Source of the DNA: a virus
DNA length: 49,207 nucleotides
Strand: one strand, 5' to 3'
IMG/VR virus record: IMGVR_UViG_3300010233_000031
Location: 1 to 49,207 of that record
A program made the translations under genes and the position numbers. Within the stretch, counting starts at the first letter, position 1. Each line of letters opens with the position of its first letter. The notes under the pieces are model-generated. The model made no database searches, had not been told where the DNA came from, and saw only the letters and a list, made by a program, of their open reading frames with translations. Of this stretch, positions 27,532 through 35,149 are shown piece after piece.

Positions 27532-29109
27532 TTATAGTGTTAAGGCATACTCATGTTTATTGGTTATTTTATTGTTATCATCTTTCCATGGAATAAAGTA
27601 TAGCATAGATGATTCTTTGGCTATACATCTAAAGACTGAAACAAGAGTGAGCACAGGGTTGTTCTCCTTGAGTTGTAACTTAAAGATTGCTTTCTTATCA
27701 AGTGACGGTTCTTTTGTTTCTTCACTCCTTGCTACAACAGGATAGCCCAGTTCATCATGAAAGTATTTAACACATTGCTTGTTAGAATTAGGAAATGCTG
27801 ACAAAGATTTCTTGCCACTCTTTCCCTTCTGTATTCGTTCTAGTGCTTCATCGCCAATAAGATAGTTAATAAGAGTGAGATACTTATTAAGAATAATATC
27901 ATTGTCTGATAAAACTTTATGTCGCACAACATCAGAATACCTAATGCCCTGTAAAGTAGTAATAAGATAAGGTCTAATGCAGTCCATAGCAGCAGAAATA
28001 CTAGCACCCAATCCCGGAATAGTTTTAGAATAATCATCGATTGCCTTTTTAATTAGAAACATTGTATACACATCCGTCGCACAGTATTGTAACTTCTGCA
28101 TCATGTGTTCTTTAGTTGCATAAGCTCTACTGTCTGTGTCTTTGTGAAATTTTTCATTAGTCCACAATGAAGTGCAATGTCCAAGAGAGCGTTCAATATC
28201 TGGAAAGCATCTGTGCATTGCAAGCATTGTGTCATAGGTTTTGTTTATTGGTATTCTGTATTTGTATGCTAATACAAAGAAGTCAAAGGCTGCTCCGTTA
28301 TGGGCTACCGTGACATTGTCTCGTAAACATATAGCCAAAGCACGAAGAATAAAATGATTAGTGCTATATGCCCAATGATAGTTGTAGTCGAGAATGGGAA
28401 CTGAGTAAATACTATTACCATCAAAAGAAAAACTGAAGCAAAGTAAATTTTGTTCTTCATAATCTGTTTCTATATCGAAGTATAGATATTGTCCTTTTGT
28501 ACTTGTTAGAATGTTAATCACTTCATCTGCATTAGGATTGATTTTATAAATTGGCTGTATCCTATTCCTGTTGAACTGCCCCACGTTATGTAATATGTTT
28601 TTCGCCTTCCTAGTATCTGCTTTAATCCAAAAAGCATAGTTTGCTCTTTTGGTTTTACCATGTCTCTTCCCATCACCTTCTTCCTCATCCCCTGAATCTG
28701 ATACCGAATCGTCGCCAGAATAGGATTTACTGAGTGTATTAATTTCATCTTCATAATTTTTAATGTCAGCTGCCTCTTGTGCAGAGAAGGTTGGGATACA
28801 TGGGACTCCTCGCCACTCATATATCCCACCCCTTACTTCTCCAAGAGTATTGTTTCTAGTTTCTGGAAGGAGAGCATGACAAGCTGCTTCACCCATCACA
28901 ATGATGCATTTAGTTCCTACAAGTAACTCACTCTTATCTTCCATCAATCTAACATCTATCTGCATAGAATTAAGTTCTGGTTGCAAACAAAACTTGTTAA
29001 ACATTAACCCACCATTGCCTGTCAATAAATTAACAGTATCATGCCTGCTAGGATTACTTAGAACTACCGTCAGTCCAGAGTAATTAAGTCTTGGCTTCGT
29101 TCGTAACAT
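27532..29109 (-). CDS. DNA polymerase I, UDG-like plus 3'-5' exonuclease half (split gene)
   Basis: 525 residues. Residues about 5-115 resemble the uracil-DNA glycosylase superfamily (TKCIIVMGEAACHALLP, then EVRGGIYEWRGVPCIPTFSAQEA). An acidic linker follows (about 130-150). The proofreading domain has all three motifs: DIETD at 212-216, NGAAFD at 271-276 and YCATD at 342-346. The C-terminus holds the start of the polymerase domain (about 370-515) and ends close to where a full PolA would reach the GT-T-RLSS segment. The fusion of a UDG-like domain to PolA is known in some phages; the split is less usual. Confidence 0.8.
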   Translation of the reverse strand: MLRTKPRLNYSGLTVVLSNPSRHDTVNLLTGNGGLMFNKFCLQPELNSMQIDVRLMEDKSELLVGTKCIIVMGEAACHALLPETRNNTLGEVRGGIYEWRGVPCIPTFSAQEAADIKNYEDEINTLSKSYSGDDSVSDSGDEEEGDGKRHGKTKRANYAFWIKADTRKAKNILHNVGQFNRNRIQPIYKINPNADEVINILTSTKGQYLYFDIETDYEEQNLLCFSFSFDGNSIYSVPILDYNYHWAYSTNHFILRALAICLRDNVTVAHNGAAFDFFVLAYKYRIPINKTYDTMLAMHRCFPDIERSLGHCTSLWTNEKFHKDTDSRAYATKEHMMQKLQYCATDVYTMFLIKKAIDDYSKTIPGLGASISAAMDCIRPYLITTLQGIRYSDVVRHKVLSDNDIILNKYLTLINYLIGDEALERIQKGKSGKKSLSAFPNSNKQCVKYFHDELGYPVVARSEETKEPSLDKKAIFKLQLKENNPVLTLVSVFRCIAKESSMLYFIPWKDDNNKITNKHEYALTL

Positions 29110-29275
29110 TTGTTATAAGTTTAATCTTTAACTCAACGTTGTATGAATTTTGAATTAAATCTAATTCTGGAAACACACCCTCTATTACAAATTCATTTAT
29201 TACATTACCTAATGCTTTCTTTATAAGCGGAGCTAAATCGTATTTGTCTAGTATAATTATATGCTTAGTTGTCAT
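29084..29275 (-). CDS. Small protein upstream of the polymerase
   Basis: 63 residues with an N-terminal strand-helix (TKHIIILDKYDLAPLIKKALG) and a C-terminal strand-rich part. It starts at the ACTATG context and overlaps the polymerase gene by 26 bases, so it is likely co-translated. No family recognised. Confidence 0.6.
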   Translation of the reverse strand: MTTKHIIILDKYDLAPLIKKALGNVINEFVIEGVFPELDLIQNSYNVELKIKLITNVTNEAKT

Positions 29276-29332
29276 AGTTTTATATCGGCATACTTTCTAC
29301 ATTGCTCGGTATGCCAGCGAGTTTGTTTAACT

Positions 29333-29485
29333 TTAATCTATATCCAATTGTGTATGAGTAATGGTTGGTTCTGCTATTCTAGTATCAAACCAAACAAAGA
29401 GACCATTCAAAACTTTTTCAAAAGCCTTGACTTCCTCTTCATCTGCAAACTCACCAGTTACATCTATTTTTATATTGGCTATCAT
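29333..29485 (-). CDS. Small acidic protein
   Basis: 50 residues from MIANIKIDVTGEF. A longer frame starting at 29539 runs into the SSB-like gene, so the ATG at 29485, four bases after that gene's stop, was chosen. A strand followed by an acidic helix (ADEEEVKAFEKVLNGLF). Unknown function. Confidence 0.6.
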   Translation of the reverse strand: MIANIKIDVTGEFADEEEVKAFEKVLNGLFVWFDTRIAEPTITHTQLDID

Positions 29486-29489
29486 AACC

Positions 29490-30041
29490 TTACAACGCCC
29501 CACTAACCCCACCATCCGCCAAACCATACAGCTTAACAATCTTCGGATAGAATGTAATCTCAGGTTTGCCAGTCTTAGGATTCTTAATTACATCCCCAAC
29601 TTTTTGTCCCTTCTTCAGTTGTTCAGCAGTAGGCGATTTGGTTTTCTCTTTCACTTCAGAAGTGAGAAGAGCATGAACCAACTTACCTTTGAACACTGTC
29701 ACATCAGGGTTGTTCTTATCAACACCAGTCGTATCAATCTCAAACACTTCATAGAGAGAAGGACGCTCTGGACTTGCCGACTTGAACACACGCTGTTCGT
29801 TAGTAGTTGTTTTCTCAGCATCATCAAGAGTTGCTGTGGTATAGTAGCCCGGAGTAATTTTAAGTCCAGCCACACTATAATCCACACCCGCCACATTGAT
29901 TGATTCAGGAGCTACGATTTCATAGCCAAGAGTAATCATAGGATTACCACTTGATTTAGAAGGGCCGAAGCCTGCTTCAATCACACGGAGGATTGCATTG
30001 TCTTGAGGAAACATTACTGCACTATTCCATTTTTCTGCCAT
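29490..30041 (-). CDS. SSB-like DNA-binding protein
   Basis: 183 residues. The N-terminal SSB-like pattern (MFPQDNAILRVIEAGFGPSKSSGNPMITLGYEIVAPESINVAG) is one I associate with single-strand binding proteins of podovirus-like phages (DUF669-like OB folds). The middle has further strands. It would coat ssDNA for the phage polymerase and recombinase. Its leader carries a 14-base sequence repeated before the endonuclease gene. Confidence 0.6.
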   Translation of the reverse strand: MAEKWNSAVMFPQDNAILRVIEAGFGPSKSSGNPMITLGYEIVAPESINVAGVDYSVAGLKITPGYYTTATLDDAEKTTTNEQRVFKSASPERPSLYEVFEIDTTGVDKNNPDVTVFKGKLVHALLTSEVKEKTKSPTAEQLKKGQKVGDVIKNPKTGKPEITFYPKIVKLYGLADGGVSGAL

Positions 30042-30046
30042 ATGTT

Positions 30047-30071
30047 TTAATTGGTAGTAAGTTACCAGCTT
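30047..30071 (-). repeat. Leader repeat copy A, before the SSB-like gene
   Basis: TTAATTGGTAGTAA (+ strand) followed by a dyad that closes with TACCAGCTT. The same 14 bases and closing segment recur at 30577-30602, immediately before the endonuclease start. GGTA and TACC form a short stem just upstream of each start codon. Confidence 0.7.
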
Positions 30072-30100
30072 TGTTGTTTTTGTTTGTTTGTTATCCCTGT

Positions 30101-30574
30101 TTACTCAACAGGAAATTGATTTAAGCAAGCGAACTCTTTGAAGAATTCTATTGCTGCATTATTATAGGCTTTAGCTGCCTCTATCTCTGTGTCAAATAAT
30201 CCTAAATAAATTTGTTTCTTATAGACAGTTATTCTAGCTCTCCATTGTCCACTTGAATGTGAGGTAACTCCCTTATACTTTGAAGCAGTGTGCTTGTTCC
30301 ACTTTGCTCTGTTCATCATATTTTGAGTTCTACTTGCCTCACGCAAATTATACTTTTGATTATTGCAGCAGTCTCTGTCAGCATGGTCAAACTCACAATC
30401 AAATCTATTCATTATTTGATTAGCCAATGAATAACTTACCCTTCTATTATTCACTGTTCCAAATCTTTGAATACATTCTTTTCTTAAAGACCAGTTAAAT
30501 TTAGATATGCGTTCAAAGTCCTCCTCGTCTACAAGAATAACTCTGTCAGTATTTGTAAGTTTGATTTGTTTCAT
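30101..30574 (-). CDS. HNH-AP2 homing endonuclease
   Basis: 157 residues from [20 protein letters not shown] longer start at 30640 would translate the duplicated leader and was rejected. The HNH core lies near residues 60-90 ([28 protein letters not shown]), and an AP2 DNA-binding domain follows ([18 protein letters not shown], then [23 protein letters not shown]). Such enzymes copy themselves into related phages. It sits between the SSB-like gene and its upstream neighbour, with a copy of the SSB leader at its own start. Confidence 0.85.
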   Translation of the reverse strand: MKQIKLTNTDRVILVDEEDFERISKFNWSLRKECIQRFGTVNNRRVSYSLANQIMNRFDCEFDHADRDCCNNQKYNLREASRTQNMMNRAKWNKHTASKYKGVTSHSSGQWRARITVYKKQIYLGLFDTEIEAAKAYNNAAIEFFKEFACLNQFPVE

Positions 30575-30576
30575 TG

Positions 30577-30602
30577 TTAATTGGTAGTAAAGATACCAGC
30601 TT
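30577..30602 (-). repeat. Leader repeat copy B, before the endonuclease
   Basis: Second copy of TTAATTGGTAGTAA plus TACCAGCTT. Only the spacer differs (AAGA here, GT before SSB). The duplication probably arose with the endonuclease insertion and gives it the translation signals of the SSB-like gene. Confidence 0.7.
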
Positions 30603-30629
30603 AAACCAATAGTTATTTCTACTGGTAAA

Positions 30630-30929
30630 TTATACTTCAAGTAATCTTAACAATTCCTGAAGTTGGTTATTAATTCTTGTAGAATCATTTGCTAATTTTC
30701 TGATTGATTCTTGAACAGTATAACTAATAGGTTCAGGAGGACACTCAGATTTATCACAAGAAGGCTCAACTCTTGAGACTACTTTAAGTCTTTGTGTTAA
30801 GTCTGTAACCAATAAAAAAGTAGTTTTAAGAACTTCTTCTGCATAACTAATTGCACTTGGAATAGCTAATTCTTTAGTTGTTGATTGTTCAACTTGTCCA
30901 AGTCCTTTGGAGCTGTGTAAATTATTCAT
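30630..30929 (-). CDS. Small helical protein, unknown
   Basis: 99 residues, mainly helical, with three Cys near the middle ([12 protein letters not shown] has two) and a C-terminal coiled-coil-like end ([17 protein letters not shown]). It lies in the replication operon between the endonuclease insert and another small gene. No family recognised. Confidence 0.55.
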   Translation of the reverse strand: MNNLHSSKGLGQVEQSTTKELAIPSAISYAEEVLKTTFLLVTDLTQRLKVVSRVEPSCDKSECPPEPISYTVQESIRKLANDSTRINNQLQELLRLLEV

Positions 30930-30930
30930 A

Positions 30931-31125
30931 TTAGTTACGAGGCAAAGGAGTTACATTACTTGCTTCTCCTGTCTCTGGTGGTGCTTGCTGTATGCCCTTA
31001 AAGATTTCTTGCACCATTGCAAGAGTTGCTTCTTTGTTTGGGACGAATACTATCTGTTGTCCTTGTTGTGGAGTTTGAAGTGCCACAACAAAGCCGTTAC
31101 TAATTAGTTGTATGTTTAGGTTCAT
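30931..31125 (-). CDS. Small protein, unknown
   Basis: 64 residues. A beta N-terminus (NIQLISNGFVVALQTPQQGQQIVFVP) followed by a helix. Such a strand-turn-strand plus helix layout is common in small phage proteins of replication operons. It is followed 1 base later by the gene at 30929. Unknown function. Confidence 0.6.
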   Translation of the reverse strand: MNLNIQLISNGFVVALQTPQQGQQIVFVPNKEATLAMVQEIFKGIQQAPPETGEASNVTPLPRN

Positions 31126-31129
31126 TATA

Positions 31130-31954
31130 TTATTTACGTTGATGTTTAAGAAACGACTGATAATCAGCCTTAATGAAACGAGGAAAGTTCACCAGTGAAC
31201 TGCACTTCGCATCAAAAATTGAATCACCTTCTAGTTGCCAGTAGTATATGGAGTTACGAGGAAAACTACTACACATTTCGGTGAACTCTTTACTTGTCAT
31301 GCCAAAGGCCGCAAGTGTTTCAGGCTTAGGTTCACCTGTTGGTTTGTCTGCCACTAACTGACGATACCAATCTGTAAAATGATTAAGCAACTCGTCCCCA
31401 AAAGAGCCAGAAAGAAGTGGACGAATCTTACCTGTATAACTTCCATCCTTGTCCTTCTTATCAGCCTCGTGTGCAATGAAGATAACGTTGCATTGAAAAG
31501 TCTTAAAGAGTTCCATTATCTCAGCATAGTATTTTCTCTTAACAGCCCACTCTGCAAAATCATCTACCTTACCACCTTTAGTAAGGAAGGACATTTGATT
31601 ATCAGCAAACCATTTGTGATAGGCATTTTGAAGAGAAGTACAACCATCAAATACAAGAGTCTGATTTGGTTGTAATTTGCGTGCTTCTTTCTCTAGCCAC
31701 AAAAGAAGTTTATCTTTTAGTTGATTAGCAGTTCCACAAAACTCTGGCTTGTAAAATGGTATCTCAATAACATCACTTCTCCCAACATGAGCACCAAGTC
31801 CTCTATCTAAATTTAGAACAATAGGATTAGGGAAAGTTAGTGCAGCCCATGTCTTTCCACTACCACCATACCCTTGTATTCCAAGACGTATTTGAGGCTT
31901 ATCTTTAAGTTGGTCTAAGCTCATTGAGCCGGGAGGTTTATATAGTTCGCTCAT
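31130..31954 (-). CDS. Sak4-like RecA-fold recombinase ATPase
   Basis: 274 residues. Walker A GYGGSGKT (28-35), a segment LNLDRGLGAHVG after the second strand, and a Walker B TLVFDGCTSLQ (Asp103). This size and motif set match Sak4-type phage single-strand annealing/recombination ATPases, which are RecA-core proteins. It probably works with the SSB-like protein and the Cas4/RecB-like nuclease of the same operon in recombination-dependent replication. Confidence 0.75.
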   Translation of the reverse strand: MSELYKPPGSMSLDQLKDKPQIRLGIQGYGGSGKTWAALTFPNPIVLNLDRGLGAHVGRSDVIEIPFYKPEFCGTANQLKDKLLLWLEKEARKLQPNQTLVFDGCTSLQNAYHKWFADNQMSFLTKGGKVDDFAEWAVKRKYYAEIMELFKTFQCNVIFIAHEADKKDKDGSYTGKIRPLLSGSFGDELLNHFTDWYRQLVADKPTGEPKPETLAAFGMTSKEFTEMCSSFPRNSIYYWQLEGDSIFDAKCSSLVNFPRFIKADYQSFLKHQRK

Positions 31955-31957
31955 AGT

Positions 31958-32230
31958 TTATTTTATTTTCTTTTGTTCCTGTTTAGCAAATTTACTATAA
32001 GCAGCTAAGTCAGTATAGTTATCTTCATGATATACTCTTGCTGCTCTTTGTATCTTAAAGTGACTCATCATCAGAGAAACAAGCCATGATGGTATTGGCT
32101 TATCAAACCGCTTCCCGTAGTGTTGCTGCAATAGACCAGTCCAACACAAACCAATGTTCTCATGTGAGAGTGCAGGATTACCATACACTTTACCACGCTC
32201 TTTAATTGTCTGATTAACCTTGCTGCTCAT
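31958..32230 (-). CDS. DUF6378-type small protein
   Basis: 90 residues from MSSKVNQTIKERG, overlapping the stop of the preceding gene by 17 bases. The layout YGNPALSHENIGLCWTGLL, then SLMMSHFKIQRAARV and DNYTDLAAYSKFA, fits the known DUF6378 family of phage proteins ('YGxxxxNxxxxxxlW', 'mMxxxKxxR', 'DxyxDlAaY'). Its biochemical function is not established. Confidence 0.6.
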   Translation of the reverse strand: MSSKVNQTIKERGKVYGNPALSHENIGLCWTGLLQQHYGKRFDKPIPSWLVSLMMSHFKIQRAARVYHEDNYTDLAAYSKFAKQEQKKIK

Positions 32231-32396
32231 ACATCCATTTTTCAATTATTTTGAATAGTATTTCTTTCTCTATAATAGAGAATGTTGTAGCATCTTGTGG
32301 TTGTTTATTCTTAAATATTGTTGCTTCAACAAATGGTTCATTATTTATTAGTTTATACTCTAATAAAATAGAGTGGTCTTTTCTTAGTATTGTCAT
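32214..32396 (-). CDS. Small protein, unknown
   Basis: 60 residues, strand-rich N-terminus (HSILLEYKLINNEPFVEATIF) and a C-terminal helix. Preceded by the usual ACTATG context. Its end overlaps the DUF6378-type gene. No family recognised. Confidence 0.6.
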   Translation of the reverse strand: MTILRKDHSILLEYKLINNEPFVEATIFKNKQPQDATTFSIIEKEILFKIIEKWMYEQQG

Positions 32397-32402
32397 AGTT
32401 AT

Positions 32403-33509
32403 TTAGCCTATTTCATTATAAGCAAGTGGATTGAATTTCTTCTGTTCAAAATCTCTCTTTAGTAGTATTTGTGAAACACTATCATCAGCAGCACAAACAT
32501 TCCAAAAACTGCATTTCCCATGTCTCATTTCACAGTTGCCATTAGCTATACCTTCTTTTGGGAAATGAAGTTCTTTAACTGCTGTTGATAACCTCTTACA
32601 TATTTGTTCAAGAGTCCATTCAAATAATTGCAAGTCTAATTCTTTATACTGAAATACAACACTACTTCGTATAGCATTATCATTAGCCTTAGGCTTTAGA
32701 AAGATAGCATCAATAGCCGCACCCATATTAGTTGCACCTATTTTACCTAGAATACTATCAGGATGAAGCCTACTCATTATCTTACAAGCAAGGGTGTAAA
32801 TACGAAGTTGGCGGGATAGTTCATATGATTTGAAGTAATTATTGTTATCCCAACTGCTAGTTGTCTTCCAGTCTCTAATGCAATAACACCCACCCCTTAT
32901 TTTACCTATTCGGTCTATTGTTCCACATAGATTAATCTTCACATAATCATCTTTAAAGTATGGCAGAGAAAATGTAATTTCAGTAGCAGGTTGCATTAAT
33001 TGTTTAGCACCATTGCAGTGGGAGCATTGTTCTAATCTATAATGCTTTGTTATATTATCAATAGTTTCGTGTAAATTTCCTTCTTGAGGAGTCTTCACTT
33101 CTATCTTTAATGCACCCTGTCCTTTACATTTATAACAATTACCATTTATCATCATCACTTCAAATTCAGAATCATTCTCTATGTGACTCCATACTCCATA
33201 ACAAGTTGTCAGTAAGTGTTTAGTATCTGAAAGATGGGTTGACTTCTTATCGTGAACAAGAGCAAGACCATTAAACATATCAAGAGCAGCCTTGCTTGCA
33301 ATAGGATAATGCCCGCCTGATTTATACATTTCATCTATGAACTTATGAACACAAATTCCATAGCCCATTTTAATTGGCACTCCATGTTCTTTGAACCCAC
33401 CAGTAGGTTGTCCATTCTCTATTGTGCCTACTGTTTTTAGGATTAGCTGTTTTATACAACCTGCTGAGCCTAGAACAGTAGAATCGATATTTATCTCAAT
33501 CTTACTCAT
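32403..33509 (-). CDS. RecB/Cas4-like PD-(D/E)XK nuclease
   Basis: 368 residues. The N-terminal helix has GYGICVHKFIDEMY, the usual first motif. The active site is in CGTIDRIGKIRGGCYCIRDWKTTSSW (Asp and Lys of the D...D/ExK pattern), followed by the QxxxY-like helix ELSRQLRIYTLACKIM. A C-terminal Cys set (GNCEMRHGKCSFWNVC), together with an earlier Cys, could hold an iron-sulfur cluster as in Cas4/AddB. A CxxC...CxxC insertion (CYKCKGQG, QCSHCNG) near residues 125-165 is unusual for the family. It likely trims DNA ends for recombination. Confidence 0.7.
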   Translation of the reverse strand: MSKIEINIDSTVLGSAGCIKQLILKTVGTIENGQPTGGFKEHGVPIKMGYGICVHKFIDEMYKSGGHYPIASKAALDMFNGLALVHDKKSTHLSDTKHLLTTCYGVWSHIENDSEFEVMMINGNCYKCKGQGALKIEVKTPQEGNLHETIDNITKHYRLEQCSHCNGAKQLMQPATEITFSLPYFKDDYVKINLCGTIDRIGKIRGGCYCIRDWKTTSSWDNNNYFKSYELSRQLRIYTLACKIMSRLHPDSILGKIGATNMGAAIDAIFLKPKANDNAIRSSVVFQYKELDLQLFEWTLEQICKRLSTAVKELHFPKEGIANGNCEMRHGKCSFWNVCAADDSVSQILLKRDFEQKKFNPLAYNEIG

Positions 33510-33512
33510 AGT

Positions 33513-33758
33513 TTATTTCTTCTTTTTATACTTCTCTTTCTGATAATCAAGCCCTGCTTCTTTCATCATATTAAAGAGAGCCTGTTTTTGTGGACTAATG
33601 TATTCTAATATCTTTGGGCCAGTGTTATTACTAGTTCTTTTTGGTGCTCGGTCTGGTCTTGTCACATTAAGCATTGGTTCAAACCAAGCCTTCAACTCAT
33701 CATCACTCATCTTTGCCAGAGTGTCTGCATCCATCTCTAGTAATTGCTCTAATGTCAT
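33513..33758 (-). CDS. Small helical protein
   Basis: 81 residues from MTLEQLLEMDADTLAKM. A longer frame starting at 33806 lies inside the upstream gene. Acidic helical start, basic C-terminus (YQKEKYKKKK). It starts one base after the preceding stop. Unknown; could bind DNA by its Lys-rich tail. Confidence 0.6.
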   Translation of the reverse strand: MTLEQLLEMDADTLAKMSDDELKAWFEPMLNVTRPDRAPKRTSNNTGPKILEYISPQKQALFNMMKEAGLDYQKEKYKKKK

Positions 33759-33759
33759 A

Positions 33760-34389
33760 TTAAAGTGTCTTAACAATAGTAATTGAGCTAGTTGTAATTG
33801 ATACAAAAATTCCTAACACACCTTCTAACTCTTTTTGAAGAGAAGCAACTGCATCCTTCCCAAGTAATAGATTATCTTTCTTAAATGGCTCATCCATATC
33901 ACTTTCAAGATATTCATCCAACTCCCTACGCCACCGTGGAAGTTCAACTTTAGGTTCACTAAGACGAGGCCGCAAATTAGTCCCAGCACTAAACTCTGAA
34001 CGCCAAATAATAGCAACACCACCTAACTTCATGTTCTTACTAATTTCTATTTGCTCATACCACTTATGATATGTTCCTTCTTGGTCATCCATCTGTTCAA
34101 CTAGAAACCTTGCAGCCTGTGTTATTCTGGCATAGAGAGTTATCTCACTAATGTTGGTTTCTGTTGTGCAGAAAGTTTTGTAATCATATACAAGTGGTAA
34201 GTTGTCAGCTTTAGCTGCAATCATCTTATCAATGTCAGCCTTAATCCAGAGGGCATACGATGACTTATAGTAGGGATACTGTGACCGACGACCTGCACCT
34301 AATGGTTTATTATTTGCAACAAGGTTGACAATTTTGGAAGCTATTCTACCTGAGGGAAAAACAACAGTTACTGGTTTATCTTCATTCAT
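33760..34389 (-). CDS. Hypothetical protein at the head of the nuclease operon
   Basis: 209 residues, mixed alpha/beta, with a C-terminal hydrophobic strand (LGIFVSITTSSITIV). No motif recognised. It is the first gene downstream of the structured leader and tRNA-like element served by the sigma-54 promoter at 35087. Confidence 0.6.
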   Translation of the reverse strand: MNEDKPVTVVFPSGRIASKIVNLVANNKPLGAGRRSQYPYYKSSYALWIKADIDKMIAAKADNLPLVYDYKTFCTTETNISEITLYARITQAARFLVEQMDDQEGTYHKWYEQIEISKNMKLGGVAIIWRSEFSAGTNLRPRLSEPKVELPRWRRELDEYLESDMDEPFKKDNLLLGKDAVASLQKELEGVLGIFVSITTSSITIVKTL

Positions 34390-34411
34390 AGTTTATTTGT
34401 AATACTTAAAT

Positions 34412-34540
34412 TGGCGACAGTAGAAGGATTCGAACCTTCGGTAACCCTGCTAGATACATTTCACAAGGGACTCTAACCTATCCTCTGTAACGAAGGACGC
34501 AATAGTTAGATTGGCTTAAACCAGACTCGCCCATACTGTC
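34412..34540 (-). tRNA. tRNA-like element with enlarged anticodon loop and variable arm
   Basis: On the - strand the ends form a perfect 7-bp acceptor (GACAGTA/TACTGTC) followed by G and an encoded CCA. The T arm GAAGG-TTCGAAT-CCTTC is canonical, and the D arm GGC...GCC has a GG-containing loop. An anticodon stem TCTAA/TTAGA is present, but the loop between is about 28 bases instead of 7, and the variable region is about 33 bases with a CCCT/AGGG stem. Total length is 129, about 40 more than a long-arm tRNA. U33 would be followed by ATT if unspliced. It may carry a small insertion or be a tRNA mimic. No anticodon is assigned. Confidence 0.6.
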
Positions 34541-35075
34541 ATACATCGTGGAGATTGCCATGTTCTTTTATCGTGGTCATGTCATACCTTCACGGTAGAA
34601 TCCATACCCACTATCTCAAGTTACTATTCAACTCTCGACGAAGTCAAGTTAGTTATAGTTACTAACTAAAACTATACTAATGTTACTTCTAATATTCCAT
34701 GCTCCAAAGAGCAAGAAACTAGAGAGTCATTAGCTCTGCTATACCAGTGTTTGATAGAACAGAATTACCAGTTACATTTTGAACTGATTTAAGTCAAGTA
34801 GCTCACCTACTAGCCTGCCAGATTTGTAGTTCTGGTCAACACTAAAGATGAAGCGTGCGGGGATTGAGTGACCGATTTTAAGTGACACTCTCACCCGACC
34901 TTGCCACAATCTTTCAAGAGAATTACTTCCCCCGTTTGAAGCCGTGCGTCAACACTAATCACTTCATCTAAATTAAATTGGCAACTATATGATATTGAAT
35001 AATCACAAAGCTCTCACTCATTTGGAGAACAGTTTCTTTCCAGAAATAGTGCCAATAAATTACTACTAACAGAAC
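34541..35075 (-). other. Structured non-coding leader behind a sigma-54 promoter
   Basis: No gene is supported in these 535 bases. The region is rich in inverted repeats, including a closing stem at 34978-34988 with 35046-35055 (TTGGCAACTAT against ATAGTGCCAA, one bulge). It would be the first transcribed part from the promoter at 35087 and ends in the tRNA-like element. A GTGCGTCAA word at 34945 recurs near 47660. Confidence 0.5.
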
Positions 35076-35086
35076 ATTACCTATAA

Positions 35087-35101
35087 GCATTTTTCATGCC
35101 A
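35087..35101 (-). promoter_or_regulatory. Sigma-54 promoter
   Basis: On the - strand the core reads TGGCATGAAAAATGC, with GG and GC separated by 10 bases. It agrees with the RpoN consensus except for T in place of C in GGCAC and A for the first T of TTGC. Predicted start near 35076. It drives the structured leader, the tRNA-like element and the nuclease/recombinase operon. Confidence 0.75.
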
Positions 35102-35124
35102 ACTTATTGGAAGTAGTATTCACA

Positions 35125-35148
35125 TGATACAACTTACATATTGTATCA
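35125..35148. promoter_or_regulatory. 8+8 inverted repeat upstream of the 35087 promoter
   Basis: TGATACAA-N8-TTGTATCA, perfect, 25-48 bases upstream of the -24 element on the - strand. This is a possible activator or repressor site. It also overlaps the stop region of the small membrane-protein gene, which ends at 35150. A terminator role is unlikely because no U tract follows. Confidence 0.5.
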
Positions 35149-35149
35149 G

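Noticed and set aside
27332-27535. Intron in the polymerase gene
   Set aside because: The gap is only about 200 bases and is filled by a normal small gene with coupled overlaps; no group I core or splice-type boundary is seen.
31295-31320. GGCATGACAAGT on the - strand resembling the phage -24 element
   Set aside because: No GC at the required distance, and it is inside the Sak4-like gene.
34978-35055. Third tRNA gene in the 34.5-35.1 kb leader
   Set aside because: There is a closing stem and a T-arm-like hairpin, but the loop is 8 bases and no D or anticodon arm can be drawn.
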